This document shows positions 1 to 11,762 of a stretch of DNA of 64,000 nt, one piece after another (the stretch's first letter is position 1; every line of letters starts with the position of its first letter). The DNA comes from Stereocaulon alpinum. Its lineage: Eukaryota; Ascomycota; Lecanoromycetes; Lecanorales; Stereocaulaceae. The stretch is taken from NCBI GenBank assembly GCA_018257865.1, contig JAEUBA010000096.1:56320-120319 (forward strand), given 5' to 3'. The notes below the pieces were generated by a model that saw only the letters and a program-made list of their open reading frames with translations, had not been told where the DNA came from and did not search any database. The position numbers and the translations under genes were made by a program.

Positions 1-81
1 AGACTCCAGTGCATGTAATCGCGCATATGTCTTGTAGATCGTCGGTATATACTAGTAACCGCCGATAATCTGTGACTCTTA

Positions 82-2264
82 ATGCAAAGGACAGACACCA
101 ACGATGAGGAGGAGCCACTCCTAGCGGATGAGGAATACGCGGACCAGCATCAACCATTTGCGCCAAACCCTTTCGCGCACCTGCCAGTGTACACAACCAT
201 ACATCGCGTCCACCATGAGGTCATAGCCAGCATTGATGACCCATACAGCTTGGAACAGCTGAGAGCGCCAAGGATTAACGTTGCAATCGTGAGACCTTTG
301 GTCGACCGAATCTGGGATCATGAAGATATCTCGATTATCTATTGTCTGCTCGTCAACAAACTCCAATTCCTCCGTGGACAGGCGTTTCAAGCTCACCAAA
401 CGATTAATACCACAAGAGCTCATCTTTGCGAGCTGGTAGCACTCAAGATATTACGGCGCTTTGACGAAGAAAACCCGGGGCGAGAAGGCCTTCTTCTTCT
501 GGCAAAAATTCTTGTCGCGGGTTTTGAACCCTTTCAGAATGCCCCGGAAGAGGTCGCCAGAGAGAACAGTCATGTTATCCATTGGACGATTCAGAACGCT
601 GGGGGCTACGAGCGTAAATCGACTGCCCTCGAGGTCGCCATCATATCAGAAAGCAAGATGTTCTTGTGCATGCCAGCCTGCCAGAAGGTGATGCAGGCTG
701 TCTACGTGGGAAAAGTCGTCTACACACCATCCTCTTTCATTGATATACTACCGGACCACTACAAGCACAAACCCATCACATTATATCGCCCAAACAAAGC
801 AGTCCTCCTCAATCAGTATCGGCTTATGGTCCCCCGCACAAGGAATATCATGGATATTGGGCAGTTCATTCTGCTCTTAATCCTGTACATCTTGACTATG
901 AAGCACCGCAATGGCGAGGAATTCACCATGTATGAACTTATTTTCAGTGTCTACGCGCTGGGATGGGTGCTTGACGAATTTGCATCAATACTAGAGCATG
1001 GGTGGCAATGCTACACTCAGAATCTCTGGGCATTCCTAGACGCCATGTTTGCACTCATTTACCTCGTCTATCTGGCTCTCCGCATTCATAATCTGGCTAC
1101 TGGAGATGTTCGCTCTGGCGCGCCTGCGTTGAACATTTTGTCCGCAGGAGCGCCCGTCCTAATTCCTCGCTTGGCGTTCAACCTGCTGTCTGAAAACATG
1201 CTTTTCGTCTCGCTGCGAGCCATGATGGCCGACTTTACAGTACTAACCCTGCTCGCCGTATGGTGTTTCGCGGGCTTTCTCCTCAGTATGTTGTGGCTAA
1301 GCGACGGCTCTCATACTCCTGTTACAATCTCCAAGTGGATGTTGTGGGTGTGGTTTGGCCTGGACGCGACCGGTATCGAACGATCTGGCGAATTTCACTG
1401 GCTGATCGGACCTATCCTGATGATTACGTTCTCATTCCTAGGCAACACACTCTTCCTAACGATCTTGGTATCAATGCTCAGTAGCACATTCGCTAAGATT
1501 GCGTCAAATGCAAATGCCGAGATCCAGTTCCGAAGAGCCGTCTTGACGTTTGAAGGCGTCAAGAGCGACGCCATCTTCGCTTACCAGCCGCCCTTCAACC
1601 TACTGGCTCTCTGCATCATGTTACCACTCAAGTTTATGCTTTCACCACGATGGTTCCATAAGATCAATGTTGCAGCTGTTCGCGTCATCAACGCGCCACT
1701 ACTGGTTGCCCTCAGCCTGTATGGTCTCAATTGCCTCCTTATAATGAAGAGGATCCTCGATGACTGACTTTGACTAGGTATGAACGCAAGCACCTGTGGG
1801 GCTCACCAAAATCCAAAATGCGGAGATTTCTAGCCTTCTGGGACTTCTCTCGATTTGCCGTACATGGAGACACACAAGCAGTTTTCGAATTCGATCCACC
1901 AAGGTCCGTGATGGACCAGATCTACGAAGCTGAAGATACGAGCGGGCAAATTCCTTACGTTACCTCTCAGGAATTCGCACTAGATGGCAAATCTCCAGCA
2001 AGGCCTCCACTCAGCCGTAGAAAGACACGGAAAGACTCTTTTGGGACAGTGGCTGGTTTGACAGAACATTTATCGGATTTATTGCACGAACATGGTGGTG
2101 GGGACATACGCAACAGACTTGAGGCTTTAGAAGAGACTACTAATCGAATGGAAGCGCTTCTCATTAGATTGGGTCAGAACATGGGAGATGATGACAGTGA
2201 TAGCGATCCAGGCATGTCGCGAGCGTTGAGAGATCACACGAAAGCGGTAGGCGAAGCGTCATGA
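82..2264 (+). CDS. Yvc1/TRP-type vacuolar cation channel (2 exons)
   Basis: Encodes about 707 residues; exons 82-1718 and 1778-2264. The 59-bp intron (GTATGG...TAG, with CTGAC before the acceptor) joins CT to G and keeps the frame, so that ...VALSL runs into YERKHLWGSP. The N-terminal third is soluble. Residues about 255-465 hold several hydrophobic segments, followed by the conserved stretch PPFNLLALCIMLPLK that is typical of fungal Yvc1-like channels. The tail is hydrophilic and ends with a coiled-coil-like segment (LEALEETTNRMEALLIRL) and an acidic run. In yeast, Yvc1 releases Ca2+ from the vacuole; a similar role here is inferred from the family. The start is the first ATG of an open frame. 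It lies directly beside the RIP-mutated block that begins near 2.3 kb but shows no damage itself. Confidence 0.85.
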
Positions 2265-2269
2265 CTGGC

Positions 2270-3025
2270 CTTGTGTTGGAGCCAGAGATTAGACAGGACA
2301 TAGTTTACGCGGAACGTTAAGGAGATCGGGTAATAGCTATAATCGATAGTTAATATACTTACTATCGACTATAAGTATAAGGTAGTAAGTCCTCTTTTAG
2401 TATAGAGCTACGTAGCTACTAGGCACGTAAACACTGTTATAGGGTTTAATAGATAGATAAGTATAAGTATAATTCTTTAGATTACTAGTAGAGCTAATAA
2501 CTTAGGAAGTAAGGAGGAATTTAAGGTTTACGCGATTCTTAAAGTCCTTTACTAAGCTCGCTTACTAAGCGTGTTAAGGACTTCGCCTAGTATACTAGAA
2601 ACTTACTAAGTGTACTAGGATTAGTACTTTAATCTATATCTATCTCTATAACTACCTTCTCTCTAAAGAGGTTTAGCCTCTAAGCCTTAATATAGATAGT
2701 ATACTAGGTTAGGAGTAATATAGTTATAAGTAAAGACTATTATATTAGAACTAGGTTATAGTTAGGGCTAGAAAAGACTAGTCTATATATATAATAAGAG
2801 CTTTATATAATAACCTTAGTAATAATTAAATAATAAGCGTAGCGAGCGTAGTATAATAGTAATAATTTAGTACTAGTAACTCCTTAAAGGCGAAATATAG
2901 TTAGAACTATATTAGCTACGCTTTAAGTTTCTCTTTATATTTATAAAAGAGATCGGGCTTAACTACTCCTCTACTCTTAATATTTAACTCTATAGTTAAT
3001 TATTAAGATCGTTCTATAACGCTAG
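2270..3025 (-). mobile_element. RIP-degraded Ty3/Gypsy-type gag remnant
   Basis: AT-rich, TpA-rich sequence with stops in every frame. Read on the minus strand from about 2990, a broken peptide resembles a Gypsy-type gag core: KPDLFYKYKEKLKA, then LYFAFKELL, with stops where Trp or Gln codons are expected. No LTR can be assigned to it. It stops at the inverted LTR copy beginning at 3026, so the junction is probably a nested insertion or rearrangement. The class assignment is by eye and tentative. Confidence 0.45.
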
Positions 3026-3382
3026 TGTTACGGGTAACCCCGCAAGGTTACGGGCAAGGCACGTGATAGGGTTAGTAGGTAAAGGACTATTAGGAGAGGA
3101 CTTAGTAATATAAGTAATCTAGGGTATATTAGGTAGATTATAGAGTAATATAGTAGATATAGGGCTAGATCACCTAGATTAGGTTAGGGCTTAGTATAAT
3201 TAAGGTGAATATATAAGGAAGGGTTTTCCTTTAGCAGAATATTTTCTTATCTCCTTATATTTAACTTATATAATAGAGAGGAGTCTTAGCTGAAGATAAT
3301 TTAACGACTATCTATCTCTATTACCTTCTAGTGCTTAATACACTATGTGATTTACCCGTAGGAGTTAAACTACCCCGTTATA
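3026..3382. mobile_element. LTR copy, inverted relative to the one at 6060-6412
   Basis: This 357-bp stretch begins TGTTACGGGT and ends CCCCGTTATA. Its reverse complement matches 6060-6412 closely at both ends; for instance the block GGAAGGGTTTTCCTTT and the flanking 180 bp recur in inverse order. The flanks are GCTAG on the left and CTTAT on the right, so there is no convincing target duplication. The outer 45 bp stay GC-richer than the RIP-mutated interior. Confidence 0.6.
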
Positions 3383-4107
3383 CTTATCTTAGAAGGCTGC
3401 TATCTACTTCTCTTTATTAGGGCTACTTAGGGCCGTATAAATGTTAGTAGGTATAGGAGGTGTAGGTATAACTTTAGCCTTATATAATCTAGTAGTAATT
3501 CTCGCTACGAATCCCCTATTAAGTTACCTATAATCAGGCCTCGCTTGTACGCGTGTTCGTATAATACGAATATTTGGATCAGCAGGAGCTTCCGGACTTT
3601 ACGGAGTTATAGCAGCCTACTAGGGATCTTCGGTCTCCTTAGGAGTCTTAAATACGTTATTATTAGACGAATTATTATTATTAGATAAGGAGTTAGATTT
3701 ATTTGAATCGATATTCGTAACGTTAGGGTTATTCGAATCGTTTTCGTCCGAATTATTAGAATTATTTATATCCGAATTACTTATTAGATTAATGTTTATA
3801 ATAGCAGTTACGTTAGTAGCTTATTCGCCTTACTTAATTAGGTTAGTAGTTAACGACTTTTATCGCTGTATCGACGAGTTAGTAGTAAAGAATTCCTATA
3901 AGTTATTTTTATTAAAAGACTCTTCTACTACCCCTATATCTTTATTATTAACGTAGGAGTCTAGCTCCTAGCGTACCTAAGAGGATTTAAACGTACGTTT
4001 TCTTTATACGTCTCAGAAGCGGTATTAATTATTATAGAAACCGTAGCTAAGAAATTTAGCCTTAGTAGCCCTATTATCTAACTTCTTCCTTATTAGATTA
4101 GTATTAT

Positions 4108-4641
4108 TGTAAGGCCTACGGCGATACATACCCTATTAGGGGGTTGCTGCCAAGCGCGCAACACCCCCGCATCCAAGTCTTTTGCCCTGGCGCTTTGGCG
4201 CAGTGGCAGGAGCTTACAACTGTGTTGCGCGCTTACCCTAGGGCCGCAGTGGCTTGTTAACTAGGTCCGAGCACTGTCCCTCCGGGGGTAACGCGGGGTT
4301 GACGTACTCTGTACGGCGCAGAGGGTCGGGGTTCGAATCACGCTGTGTATACGATTGCGAGCGCCCGTCGCCTAAACCTACCTGCTTCGGCAGTTGAGGG
4401 CCCGCAGTGCTTAGCGCCTGCGACGCCCGAAACCTTCCTACTTCGGCAGCTGGGGCCGCGGTTCGCTTTGCGACTGCTGGCGCCCATACCCTGGATCTTG
4501 GGGGACCAAGATTCTAGGAAGGGGGATAGTTGTAAGGCCTACGGCCATATATACCCTATTAGGGGGTTGCTACCAAGCGCGCAACACCCCCGCATCCAAG
4601 TCTTTTGCCCTGGCGCTTTGGCGCAGTGGCAGGAGCTTATA
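4108..4641. mobile_element. TRIM-like miniature retroelement with 111-bp terminal direct repeats
   Basis: Two direct repeats, 4108-4218 and 4531-4641, are each exactly 111 bp and differ at only a few sites. Each begins TGTAAGG and ends GGAGCTTACA (second copy TTATA). Between them lie 312 bp with no long ORF. A purine tract (AGGAAGGGGGA) sits just before the right repeat, in the position of a polypurine tract. Flanks are ATTAT on the left and ACTAT on the right, a possible 5-bp target duplication with one change. The element is GC-rich and largely free of RIP, and it interrupts the Copia integrase. A tRNA A-box-like TGGCGCAGTGG lies in each repeat and a B-box-like GGTTCGAATC lies at 4330-4339, so partial tRNA or SINE ancestry is an alternative. 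Confidence 0.7.
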
Positions 4642-6059
4642 ACTATAGATATAGGTAATATAGCTAAACGGTCTAAAATTACTAACGTCAGCCTTCTTAC
4701 CTATCTAAGCCTTATAGGGAGTAGTAGACGGATCTACTAATAATAGTAACCTATTCTTAGTATAGATAATATAATTAATTACCTTACCCTAGTAGGATTA
4801 GCTAAAGCCGGCGTCTCGTAGTACTATACGAACTCTACTAAATAGGGTTTAAAAAGTTCGCTCTATAATTATATTCTAATTCGGCGTATATAGCTCCGCT
4901 AGCTCCTATTAAATTCTAAAGCTCCGTAGGATAGCTTATACTTCCTTAGAGGCGTAGATTAGTTTATTATCGCTGGTAAAGCGACTTACTAGTCGTCCCT
5001 AAGTCTTTATTAACGTTAGGTAATCGCGTAGTATTATTAGGAGATTAGTCTTAAATTTTATTATATAAATCCAGACTATATCGGTAGCCTTATATATAAA
5101 GGAGGTATAATAGCGGTGTCCGCCCTTAGTAAGCTTAATCTAACTACCGCTAGTAATATCTAAGGAGATCTTTACTCCTAGTACTAATTCCCGTTTTATT
5201 AGGTCTTATTAATAAGGAATTCTGCTATAAATTTTAGTTATCTTCGTAATTACGCAGTCTTCGTAATATTTATATAGTAGTACTACTTTTTATAGCTTAT
5301 CCGCTATCTTAGTATTAATTCCTAAGGTAATATAAGTAAGCTTCTTAACGTCTTATATACCTAAGTAACCTAGACGGCGGTACTATTTATCCTAAGATAT
5401 ATAATTAGCGAGAGGTTTCTTCGAAGATCGTAATATATATAGTATCTTAGTATATTAAAGATTAAGTAAGTAACTATTACCTACTTAGGTTCTAGTAAGG
5501 AGTAATTTACTATTACTACCGTTAATAATATTAAATCTATCGTCTTTAATAACGGCGTAGTAGCCCTTATCTTCTAAGTAGGCTACCGAGAGTAAATTAT
5601 AATATATCGCAGGTATATAGTAGACGCTAGTAAGCTTAATTATCGAAAGTTTTCCGTTTACTATTCTTAGATAGTCTACGTTTCTAATTCCTAGGACTCT
5701 TAGGGAGTTACCGTCGATTCCTAATAGTATTTTATTAACTTTCTGGTAGGTCTAGAATTTAGAAATATCCTATATAGTATAGACGTTAGAGGCGGTGTTA
5801 ATATAGACCGCTTCCTCCCTTAGATTAAAAGGAATAGACGTATTAATCCTTCTAGGGTTAAGCTCGTTATAGAGGGATTTCTTTATAATACTAGGCCTAA
5901 TATATTTGTTAGATTCGCTAGCTTTCTTATTTTAAGCTTCTATAGATAAATTCTTCGCAGGCGGGGTTAGAGACGCTATTAATACCTTCGCAGTAGAGGC
6001 CTTCTTCTTATTAGCTTCTTTACTAATTCTTTCTTAGATTTCCTTATTCGGAATCTAGT

Positions 6060-6412
6060 TGTAACGGGGTGGTTTAACTCCTGCGGGTAAATCACACAGT
6101 ATATTAAGCACTAGAAGGTAATAGAGATAGATAGTCGTTAAATTATCTTTAGCTAAGACTCCTCTCTATTATATGAGTTGAATATAAGGAGATAAGAAAA
6201 TATTCTGTTAAAGGAAAACCCTTCCTTATATATTTATCCATCCTCAAGGCCAAGCCCTAAGGATATCTAGGATATACCCTATATCCCCTAGATCCTGGAA
6301 GGATATCTAGGATATGTCCTATATCCTATATATCCTATTCCTATGACGAGTCCCACGCCCGCGGCGCGTTCCCTCCGTCCTAGTTAGTTATATTACGGGA
6401 TAACCCGTAACA
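6060..6412. mobile_element. Solo LTR with CTAGT target duplication inside the Copia gag
   Basis: This 353-bp repeat begins TGTAACGGGG and ends CCCGTAACA. It is flanked on both sides by CTAGT (6055-6059 and 6413-6417), a perfect 5-bp target duplication, so it reads as a solo LTR. The Copia reading on the minus strand is consistent with this: gag ends just right of it, and the downstream part of gag (RISKEANKKKAS) resumes just left of it. The right end (6330-6400) retains a GC-rich patch. Confidence 0.7.
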
Positions 6413-7560
6413 CTAGTCGTCTAGGGCTAAGTGCGGATTAGTATACTAGCAATTTTCTTTACGGTAGTAATTATAGTAGTAAGGGTAGTTCTTCCTACCG
6501 TCTTTTTCTTTTTCCTTCTTATTCTTCCTCTCAGTAGGAGGATTCCTACTGTGAGGTCGGCTGGTAGTAGGGCTTTTAGGAGGCTTTTTCTTCTCCTATT
6601 TACCAAATTTAGCTACTAACGCTTTAGTATTTTTATTATTATTAAGTCGCCTTTATTACTCCGCTAAGCTCGCTACTATAGTATTAATATTAAGTACGAT
6701 CCTAGAAACCTTAGATTATTATATAAGGTTAAAGATATACGGTATATAGGATTCTTCTAGGCTATTACGGAAAAGTACTAAAAGAATTATTAGTAATAGT
6801 AGCGCTCTAAGCAAGCTTAATTTATTCTAGTATTACTTAATTACTAAGGCGTACTTATAAATAGTACTATATAAGGATAATTTAAGGCGGGTGAGTATTC
6901 CTAACGCTATATTAACTGAAGTAATTATAGATAAGCTATATAATTATTTTAGCTTAGCCTACGTATTATAGGCTAGATCTATCCCCCTAATATATTATAC
7001 TAGTTCTAGTTTATAGTATAGCGATAGTGTTACTATTATAGTATTATTTTTCTTATTCTAAATCTCTTAGGCGGCTTTATACGCGTCGATTTATTCCTAG
7101 GAATACTTTAGAGCTGCGGCCTTAGGGCTAATAGGCGGATTAGGAGGTATTAGTAGTAGTAGTAGTATAGGTTCTTTCTTCCTTCCTAAGACTATATCCT
7201 ATACCTTTTAGACTTTAAATACTGAGGTTATCTATTGCTCGAACTACGGCTAATTGCGAACCCCCTTTAGTAGTACCTTATTAGACGATAAGGAGTCTAT
7301 TTTAGTATTAAGTCTTTAGTATCTACTGGTATTAGGTTCTTCTTTAGTTACGGCGGGGTTAGATTCTAGTTTCGAAATTTTCTTTAACTCCCTAGTCGAT
7401 AGGTATGTAGTATTTCTTCCTAGGTAGTAATTTAACGCTAACGGGTTACAGAACCTAGGCTTATAACCCTTTAGAATATTAGTAATATGATTGGAGGCTT
7501 ATTAGCTATTTAATAGGGTAGAATAATCTATTGCTATTAAAGTTGTTGCAGCTAGATAGA

Positions 7561-8555
7561 ATTGTATGCAGAGATTTTATCTAGTGCGCGTATGGAGGCC
7601 TTGGCGAGCCCTAGCCCTAGTAGGCTAGCTAAGCGAGCCTGCCAAGCATTGCTAAGTAGGCCTCATCCACCATAGTTTTCACCACTTATTCTAACGCAAG
7701 GAATGACTCCAGACCGTGTTCCTGCTGTTGTTTGCAATCTGTTCTCCTTGGGCATATCTGAATCGCCAGTAGTGGAATACCAGTATTCGGCTTGGTCCTT
7801 CCCTGGGGGCTTCACCCACCATGATTGGCCTGACGCCTAGCGTGGAAAGTAGGAAAATTCGTGTCCACGGCACGGTGTCTGTCAACAGACACAACGACAA
7901 GGCGACATACAGGTATTGAATCGACATGCGTACGTTGTCCATAGTTCATTCAGAAGTAAATGCTTGTAAAGGCGAAGCGTTCACGTACTATATGGGCGCG
8001 AGATGGCCCTTCAGCTTTTCCGATATGGCCCATGCCAAGGCTAAAATAGTGGGCTAGGCATCGGCTCCGAATTCGGCGGGTTGGAGTCTGAGGGCCCAAA
8101 GAGCACTATCCGGGGTCTTAAGCAAGGCTAGTGTCCCTTAACGCCCCCGGGGCCTGCTAGCTTGCCGTAGACTCTCTCGGCAGGGTCCAGGCTATTGACA
8201 GCAACATCGTCCTTCGTCGCCGCCGATGTTCAGCTACGGACGAACTTCTTCCAGCTTTCAAAGCTAAGCAGGGAACGCAAAATCCAAAGAAGGCGCGCTC
8301 CTTCTCATCTTGATCTTACGACTTCCACTAGAGCGATAGGATGACGCAGCAGAACGGGGGGTAAGCAGACAGTCGCGTCGACCGCATCCCCCTCACTCGC
8401 AACATCAGTGTGGGTTCGTGAAACTTGTCGCACTTGCTCCTCATGGGTCTGCAAAACCCCTACATCATTCTTCAGGTGCACTTCGCCGTTGTGGACAGAA
8501 TCTGTACACTGTCCTAATAGCTCCCCGTTCCATCATAATTTTCTCACAGCTCATA
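7561..8555. other. Boundary of RIP block and upstream region of the NACHT gene; no gene seen
   Basis: Base composition returns to normal near 7.6 kb. Open frames here are short, lack a credible ATG context and show no recognisable motif. The last 300 bp presumably hold the promoter of the NACHT gene, but no specific element can be named. Confidence 0.5.
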
Positions 8556-11500
8556 ATGCTTGATCCACTCACGGCCATAAGCTTGGCTAGTGCCATTGTG
8601 CAGTTTGTCGACTTTGGTAGTCAGCTAATAAGAGGTGGTTCCGAAATATATAAGTCTTTGGATGGGGCATTGGCGGAGAACAGCGAGCTCGAGGACATCA
8701 CCACCAAGATTGACCAGCTGAACAGAAAGGTCTTGTCTTCTGTTCCAACGCATTCGGGACAGCCACCTACCCCGGATGAAGAAGCATTGACAGAGCTTGC
8801 TGAGTCATGTAGAACGGTAGCTGGTGAGCTCCTGGTCCTGTTGCGCGATCTGAAGGTAGTGCACCCTTTGGGTGTGCATCGAAAATGGGATAGTCTCCGT
8901 AAAGCAATAGCGTCACAGAGCCCATGGAACAAAGAGAAGATCAAGGCTCTTGAAACGAGGCTTGGAAGGCTTCAGGAGCAGATCACCCGGCGCGTTGTGA
9001 TCATGATGAGGTAGACTACCTTAGAATCGACCTGGAAAATGCTCAGCTAACGACAATATGTTAGCGAAAAGCAGCACATGTTCAATGACCAGCAGTCGAC
9101 GGTATTATCACTTATGGAACGTCTTGCTAATCAGCAGATAGACCAATTGAGGACGGAAATACTTCAGGCTATCGAGCAGTCGGACAAATCGACAATCCTC
9201 GACAATGTTTCCACAAAGCTATCGCTACTGGCGGAAAAGGCTGTCGATCATGAAGTTCGCGACTTTCTCAGGAGCCTGGACTTTAGGAATCGAACGGACC
9301 GACAAGCCAACATTACAGAAGCTCATTCTCGTACCTTTGAGTGGATATACGGAGACGTCAGTGGTCGAGCTTCTTCTAATCCCCAATGCCATTTTGCGGA
9401 CTGGTTGCTCTCAGGCAAAGACATATATTGGATATCTGGCCAAGCCGGATCCGGAAAGTCCACCCTAATGAGGTACATCTCTGATAATTCACGAACCCAG
9501 GCTCTACTCCAGACTTGGGCCTCCGGTAAAAAACTCATCACTGCAGGTCATTTCCTTTGGCATGCTGGTGATCTGCTTCAAAAATCTCAGCGAGGTCTAC
9601 TACAATCACTATTGTATGAAATTCTTAGCCGATGCCGGGAATTGGTTCCAGCCATCTCCCCTTTGCGACTGCATGATCACTTTGAAAGATCTCGGCCGTG
9701 GGCTTTCCGGGAACTGTTGAGCGCCTTCGAACACTTAGGGAGGCAACTATTACCCATAATGTTTTGCTTCTTCGTGGATGGACTGGATGAATACGACGGC
9801 AACCACATTGAAATCATCCACGTCCTTAAGAGGCTTGCAACGTCACCATCCATAAAGATCTGTGTGTCGAGTCGACCGTGGAACGTCTTCCTCAGTGAGT
9901 TCTCTGACGAGGACCAAAGGTTGTTGGTCGAAGAGCATACTAGGGGTGATATTCAGCTCTTTGTGGATCAGACTTTGGGAGCAGATGAACGCTATCTACG
10001 TCTTGCAAGACAAGATCCTCGATGCAAAGATTTCACGCAGCAGATCGTTTCAAAAGCACAGGGTGTGTTTCTCTGGGTCAGGCTAGTCATCAATGAGATC
10101 TTGCGCGGCATGGGTAACGATGACGATATAACTGATCTACAGAGACGACTTCAATATCTTCCCAAAAATCTGGAAGCTTACTACCAGCGTATGTTTGACA
10201 ACATTGACGATTTCTATCGGCGAGAGACCGCTGAAATCATCTTGTTATTTCAAGAAGCAATACCACCTCTATCCTTATTGGCAATAATGTTCTATGAACT
10301 TGAAAAGACCGCGCCTCATTACGTTTTTAGAGATGACGTAGTAGACATAGACGTAAACGCTTCGTCTATCAAATGCCAAAAGCGTCTGAACGCTCTGTGT
10401 CAAGATATACTTGTTGTTCATGTCAAGCCAAAAGCGGATCTTCAATTTAGATTTACTGTTCATCCTCTGCATGGAACAGTAACAGACTTTCTCCGTACAC
10501 CTAAGATGCAGCATCAGCTAGCGATTTGGACCTCCATGGACTTCAATGCCAGACACTCTTTACTGAAGGCAACCCTTGCTCAGCTAAAACGTCTACCAAT
10601 CCCAAATTCTCGGATAAAGGAGACTGACAAGCCGATAAAGCCAGCGTCGCGGGTAACCATCAGCAACATGATAGCCGGGCTAAGGCTAGACCCCCGCAGC
10701 AAACCGAAAGCTCTTTCAAGGTCGACTCATTTTAATGTTCTCGTAGCCGACTTCATCCATTATGCTCAGAACATCGAAAAGCGTGACAGTATGTCGGATC
10801 TAGTACTGGCTGATGAGTTTGACCGTGTGGCTAAGCCCTTCGTTGAGGATGCACCCAAATCAAGGGGCATGTGGGACCCACTGCAGCAACCCATAGTCAC
10901 GGTTGGCGGTCGGTGTTCGCAGACTGGAGACCCCTCGAACTTGTTCCTATCCCTTGCAGTCCGTCACGGTCTGAAGCTATACGTTACTCAGAAATGCGAA
11001 GCTTGTCCTCAATTGGTCCGCGGGAAAGATGGTCCACCCATTTTGTATTGGGCTCTACAGACTCTATTCCTGACAGATCGACATAGGAGCGCTGATCAGT
11101 ACGATCCCACTGATATGATACGACTTCTCCTACAGCGAGGTGCCCGACCCTATGAAATGATAAGACATGAGCCTGCTCTGCAAGGAGGTCCAATAACCAT
11201 CTTCGTCTTGTTTTTGAGTGCCTTATACCGGCAGAGATCAGTTGCGACCAAAGACCAGTACACCGCCACAGTACTGCTCATCAATCATAGCTCCAGCTTC
11301 TACCGGATGCCTTGGTATATTCCAGTTGATGACAAAGGTCTCCCTCTCACGATTTTCGAAGTACTACCACATTGCTTTGCTCCGAGCGAGGCTGCTCGAT
11401 TAGAAAGTTTACTGTTGAAATGGACCTGGTTCAAGTTCTTCAAGTGGTGGACTTACTCAAGGCTGAGAGCATGGATGTCAAGCCGTAGTGTCTGGCTTGC

Positions 11501-11762
11501 TAACGCGGCAGTCTTGTGCTGGCACATCATATTGATGGCAGCATTCCTGGGTCTGATGGTTATAGGGAGCGGAATAAGGAGGTGTGTCAGAACAAGAGCT
11601 ACAGGAGATCATAGGGGCCTATCTCCTGCTGTTCTTCCAACACTTTGTTTCATTCCCTGGTTTGTTAGTTTGTCACTTTCATACTTCTTCTGCAAGCTGT
11701 GCTGGCAGACATTCGCATGGCCGAAGACATCTGAAAGATATGCCCTGGACCTTAATCTATGA
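8556..11762 (+). CDS. NACHT-domain STAND protein with two C-terminal membrane segments
   Basis: About 1050 residues; exons 8556-9010 and 9065-11762. The 54-bp intron (GTAGAC...TTAG) has a CTAAC branch site. Residues 1-150 (MLDPLTAISLASAIVQFVDF...) form the helical N-terminal domain common in fungal NLR-like proteins. The NTPase core starts near residue 270 with Walker A GQAGSGKST (about 276) and continues with Walker B FFVDGLDE (about 386) and the sensor-like KICVSSRPW. No ankyrin, WD40 or TPR repeats are visible after the NTPase. Instead, two strongly hydrophobic stretches (about 960-985 and 1005-1030) close the protein, which suggests membrane anchoring. Fungal NACHT proteins act in non-self recognition and regulated cell death; that role is inferred from the family. 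The ORF is intact despite lying 1 kb from a RIP block. Confidence 0.85.

Larger units (their letters stand above)
3383..7560 (-). mobile_element. RIP-degraded Ty1/Copia element (gag-PR-IN-start of RT), with nested insertions
   Basis: Read on the minus strand from right to left. Around 6.9-7.3 kb are gag/UBN2-like fragments. After the solo LTR, from about 5.85 to 5.5 kb, comes a Copia protease and gag-preintegrase region (GIRNVDYLRI, YYIPAIYYNLLSVAYLEDKG, then RRLGYLG). Near 5.1-5.2 kb is the integrase core (LTKGGHRYYTSFIYKATDIV). At 4.7-4.9 kb is the integrase C-terminus (IGKKADVSNFRPFSYI), which resumes as NRATKAKFLSYGF beyond the nested element at 4108-4641. At about 3.4 kb is the start of RT (ALSSPNKEK followed by a stop in place of Trp). 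The order PR-IN-RT is diagnostic of Copia. Stops replace Trp and Gln codons throughout, as RIP would cause. The rest of RT and RNase H are absent. Confidence 0.7.

Noticed and set aside
4196..4340. A tRNA gene, from TGGCGCAGTGG and GGTTCGAATC boxes
   Set aside because: The boxes are about 130 bp apart, too far for a tRNA, and no cloverleaf or acceptor stem could be formed by eye. They are parts of the TRIM-like element.
4345..4740. 131-codon ORF across the TRIM
   Set aside because: It crosses the internal region, the right repeat and RIPed flanking DNA, so it is chance coding in a GC-rich patch.
3026..6412. A single DNA transposon with 355-bp inverted termini flanked by CTAG
   Set aside because: The right copy alone has a perfect CTAGT duplication, and Copia gag continues across it, so two separate LTR copies explain the data better. 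CTAG is common in this AT-rich block.
7691..7942. 83-codon minus-strand ORF beside the RIP boundary
   Set aside because: No motif or splice partner, and it lies in the transition to the RIP block.
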